From NCBI GenBank assembly GCA_963757605.1, contig CAVWSF010000003.1:1-64000 (forward strand): DNA of 64,000 nt, given 5' to 3'. Every line of letters begins with the position of its first letter. The stretch's first letter is position 1. The stretch comes from JAICJC01 sp963757605 (lineage in GTDB: Bacteria > Actinomycetota > Thermoleophilia > Gaiellales > JAICJC01). The notes below the pieces were generated by a model. That model had not been told where the DNA came from and did no database searches. It saw only the letters and a program-made list of their open reading frames with translations. Positions 61,911 through 64,000 of the stretch are shown piece by piece. Position numbers and translations under genes: made by a program.

Positions 61911-62936
61911 ATGCGAGCCGGACGCACGATCACGGTGGTCGGCTGCCACGCCGGCGGGGAGATCGGAAACGTCGTCACCGGCGGCGTCCTCCCCCCTCCC
62001 GGTGCAACGGTCTTCGAGCAGATGCAGGCGCTTCGCCGTGACGGCGACGGCCTCCGCCGCCTGCTCCTGCGCGAGCCACGCGGCAGCGTCGCGTGCCACG
62101 CCAACCTGATCGTCCCCAGCACCCGGCCCGACTGCGACGCCGGGTTCATCATCATGGAGCCGACCGAGTACCCGCCGATGTCGGGCTCGAACACGATCTG
62201 CACGGCGACCGTGCTGCTCGAGACCGGGATGGTCGAGATGCACGAGCCCGAGACGCTGCTGCGGCTGGAGGCGCCGGGCGGCGTCGTCGAGGTGCGTGCG
62301 CGATGCCGAGACGGCCGCTGCGAGAGCGTCGAGCTCACGAACGTTCCGTCGTTCGCCGAGCGGCTGGACGCCCCGCTCGAGGTCGAGGGGCTCGGGACGC
62401 TGACCGTCGACGTCGCCTACGGCGGCATGTGGTACGCGATCGCCGATGCGGCCGCGCTTGGCTTCGCGATCGAGCCGGATGAGGCCCGCGACCTGTCAAT
62501 CGCCGGCGAGCGCATCCGCGCGGCGGCGCGGGAGCAGCTCCCCTGCGTCCATCCGGAGAACGAGGACATCGCCGGGGTGAGCATCGTCCAGATCGCCGGG
62601 CCGTGGCAGGGCGTCGGCGCCGTCAGCCGAAACGCGGTCGTGGTGTCGCCGGGGCGGCTCGACCGATCGGCCACCGGGACGGGGCTCTCCGCCCGGATGG
62701 CCGTGCTTCACGCGCGCGGGCTGATGAGCGTCGGCGACGGCATGACGCACGCATCGGCGATCGGCTCGACCTTCGAGGGCCGCATCGTCGAGGAGACGGC
62801 CATTGGCGGACGGGCGGCGATCGTCCCTGCGATCCGGGGGAGCGCCTGGATCACGGGCATCTCACAGCTTGTGGTCGACCCGACCGACCCCTTCCCCGAG
62901 GGGTACATCCTGTCGGACACGTGGGGCCTCGGCTGA
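61911..62936 (+). CDS. Proline-racemase-family protein lacking both catalytic cysteines
   Basis: 341 residues. Fold markers: VVGCHAGGEIGNVVTGGV, EPRGSVACHANLIVPST, MEPTEYPPMSGSNTICTATV, AYGGMWYAIADAAALGF, GTGLSARMAVLHARGLMSVG, STFEGRIVEETAIGGRAAIV. In racemases and epimerases the two acid-base cysteines lie in MCGH and in DRSPCGTG; here these positions are Ser (MSGSN) and Ala (DRSATGTG). Dehydratase members replace one cysteine, usually with Ser or Thr; losing both is unusual. Probably not a racemase. ATG 61911, divergent from PadR. Confidence 0.85.
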   Translation: MRAGRTITVVGCHAGGEIGNVVTGGVLPPPGATVFEQMQALRRDGDGLRRLLLREPRGSVACHANLIVPSTRPDCDAGFIIMEPTEYPPMSGSNTICTATVLLETGMVEMHEPETLLRLEAPGGVVEVRARCRDGRCESVELTNVPSFAERLDAPLEVEGLGTLTVDVAYGGMWYAIADAAALGFAIEPDEARDLSIAGERIRAAAREQLPCVHPENEDIAGVSIVQIAGPWQGVGAVSRNAVVVSPGRLDRSATGTGLSARMAVLHARGLMSVGDGMTHASAIGSTFEGRIVEETAIGGRAAIVPAIRGSAWITGISQLVVDPTDPFPEGYILSDTWGLG

Positions 62937-62964
62937 AAAATTGGGGTCTGACCCCGTTTTTTCA
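62934..62964. terminator. Palindrome between convergent genes, copy 2
   Basis: Arms TGAAAAATTGGGGTC (62934-62948) and GACCCCGTTTTTTCA (62950-62964) around one T; 13 of 15 positions pair, plus one G-T. Same architecture and length as 57457-57487. The left TGA is the stop of the racemase-family gene and the right TCA the stop of the MFS gene. Confidence 0.75.
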
Positions 62965-64000
62965 CCCTTCGCCCAGCCCGCGCAGCGTGATCGTCCCCGC
63001 CAGCGCCGCCGCTGCCGCGACGCCGAACCCGACGCCCCACGAGGTCGCAGCGACGATCGCGGCGAACGCCACCGGCGTCACGACCGACGACAGCGAGAGC
63101 GACGCCTGCTGGAGGCCGAGCGCCGCGCCCGAGCGGGCGTAGCCGGCCAACTCGGCGGCGGCCGTGAACGAGAGCCCGTTCCAGCTCTGCGAGAGGCTGC
63201 CGGCCACGACGATCGCCGGCACGAGCACGACGAGCGGCGCCGAGGCCAGCACCGCGACGACGGCGGAGGCGGCCGCGAGCGCGAACCCCAGCCGGCGCAG
63301 CGGGCCGAGCCGGGTCCCCACCCGGTCCGACCACCGCCCGGCGACCAGCCGCAGCCCGGCGCCGATCACCTGCACCGCGGCCAGCATCGCCGCCGCCACC
63401 TGCGTCGAGACGCCGCGCTCGGAGTGCAGGAAGAGGACGGCGAACCCGATCAAGCTGCCGAGCGCCACGTAGAGCAGGCCGCTCGCCCAGCACAGCCGCC
63501 AGATGCGCGGGTCGGCCAGCGGCGGTCGCTCCGAGCCGCCCGGGTCCGGCGGCCGGGCCGGGTCGCGCAGCCACACCGCACCGGCCGCCGCCCCGACGAA
63601 CAACGCCACGGCGAGCGCCGCCAGCGCCGCGTGCAGGCCGCCGAGACTCAGGCACACCGGCAGGACGAGCGCGGCCGCGGCGCCTCCGAGCGGCACGCCC
63701 GTCTGGCGGATCCCGAGCGCCAGCCCTCGCTGCGACGGCGCGAACCAGCCCATGACGGCCCGGCCGCTCGCGGCCTGCACGCACGCGCCCAGCGCGCCCG
63801 CTGCGAAGAGGGCCGCCGACACCGCGACGACGCCGTCCGCCGCTGCCGCAGCCGCCACCGCGATGGACGCGCTCCCCAATCCGGCCGCGATCACCGCCCG
63901 CTCGCCCACTCGGTCGGCCAGCATCCCCCACGGAAGGACGGTCGCCAGCACGCCCAGGTTGACGGTCGCCAGGACGACACCGACGCCTTCGAGGCTCAGG
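62962..64000 (-). CDS. MFS transporter, 5' end beyond the window
   Basis: At least 345 residues of a 12-helix major facilitator. The loop 2-3 motif MLADRVGERAVIAAGLG (from GxLaDrxGrk) and its C-half equivalent RLVAGRWSDRVGTRLGPLRR are both present. RGLALGIRQTGVPLGGAAAA is helix 5. Drug or nitrate/organic-anion type not distinguishable. The true start lies beyond position 64000. Confidence 0.85.
   Translation of the reverse strand, partial: LSLEGVGVVLATVNLGVLATVLPWGMLADRVGERAVIAAGLGSASIAVAAAAAADGVVAVSAALFAAGALGACVQAASGRAVMGWFAPSQRGLALGIRQTGVPLGGAAAALVLPVCLSLGGLHAALAALAVALFVGAAAGAVWLRDPARPPDPGGSERPPLADPRIWRLCWASGLLYVALGSLIGFAVLFLHSERGVSTQVAAAMLAAVQVIGAGLRLVAGRWSDRVGTRLGPLRRLGFALAAASAVVAVLASAPLVVLVPAIVVAGSLSQSWNGLSFTAAAELAGYARSGAALGLQQASLSLSSVVTPVAFAAIVAATSWGVGFGVAAAAALAGTITLRGLGEG

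Overview
The window is high-GC DNA, roughly 70% by eye, with dense short-spaced genes, frequent GTG starts and many GTGA/ATGA stop-start overlaps. The LexA box is of the CGAAC-N4-GTTCG kind. Together with families such as DUF6325, DUF7144, DUF4386, DUF2339, an AlkZ-like winged-helix protein and MalT-like LuxR regulators, this points to an actinobacterium, plausibly of the Thermoleophilia (Solirubrobacterales/Gaiellales). That placement is inference. The only RNA gene seen is rnpB (minus strand, about 29.8-30.15 kb). No tRNA, rRNA, CRISPR array, integrase or transposase was recognised.

Layout. 0-1.9 kb holds gene debris: an aldehyde dehydrogenase 5' end running off the left edge, an IclR regulator cut short, and the C-terminal half of an MMPL transporter. 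2.3-4.1 kb is a NarL-type two-component pair. 4.2-7.8 kb carries a flippase-like protein, a PAP2 phosphatase and a baeRF-family protein on the minus strand. 8.0-9.7 kb is an ArsR regulator with three SRPBCC proteins around a shared divergent promoter. 10.1-13.4 kb is the most interesting module: a Tes/MJ0619-type radical SAM enzyme, an ArsM-like methyltransferase, an ECF sigma factor and a zinc-binding anti-sigma factor.

14.3-30.1 kb is bounded by two directly repeated blocks that contain the 3' end and terminator of rnpB; the right one is the real gene and the left one a relict. Between them lie a decayed DUF2252 gene, a minus-strand membrane/stress operon (DUF6325, a 19-residue arginine-rich peptide, DUF7144, ZIP, K+ channel, YihY), a kinase-flippase fusion, a frameshift-riddled stretch (GFA, DUF1254, LuxR, CMD-like) and a second ZIP transporter next to rnpB.

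30.2-48.8 kb is ordinary accessory chromosome: a Tat/lipobox solute-binding protein, lexA with an SOS box, hydrolase, FUSC, GNAT, cupins, a glycine-rich beta-helix surface protein, a sensor kinase, a flavoprotein, an AlkZ-like protein and VOC. 48.9-57.5 kb holds a 977-residue DUF2339 membrane protein, a beta-lactamase-like hydrolase, a LamG protein, a sulfotransferase, an SQR-like flavoprotein and a secreted phosphoesterase. 57.5-60.4 kb is a complete zinc-type ABC uptake locus with its own Fur-family regulator. 60.4-64 kb ends with a broken EamA transporter, a PadR regulator with a perfect palindromic operator, a proline-racemase-family protein lacking both catalytic cysteines, and an MFS transporter running off the right edge.

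Many genes switch reading frame while keeping good codons on either side (for example at 0.7, 5.8, 21.7-26.8, 34.2, 40.5 and 41-42 kb). Some of these may be sequencing indels. The DUF2252, IclR/MMPL and EamA lesions involve deletions or a nonsense codon and look like genuine decay.
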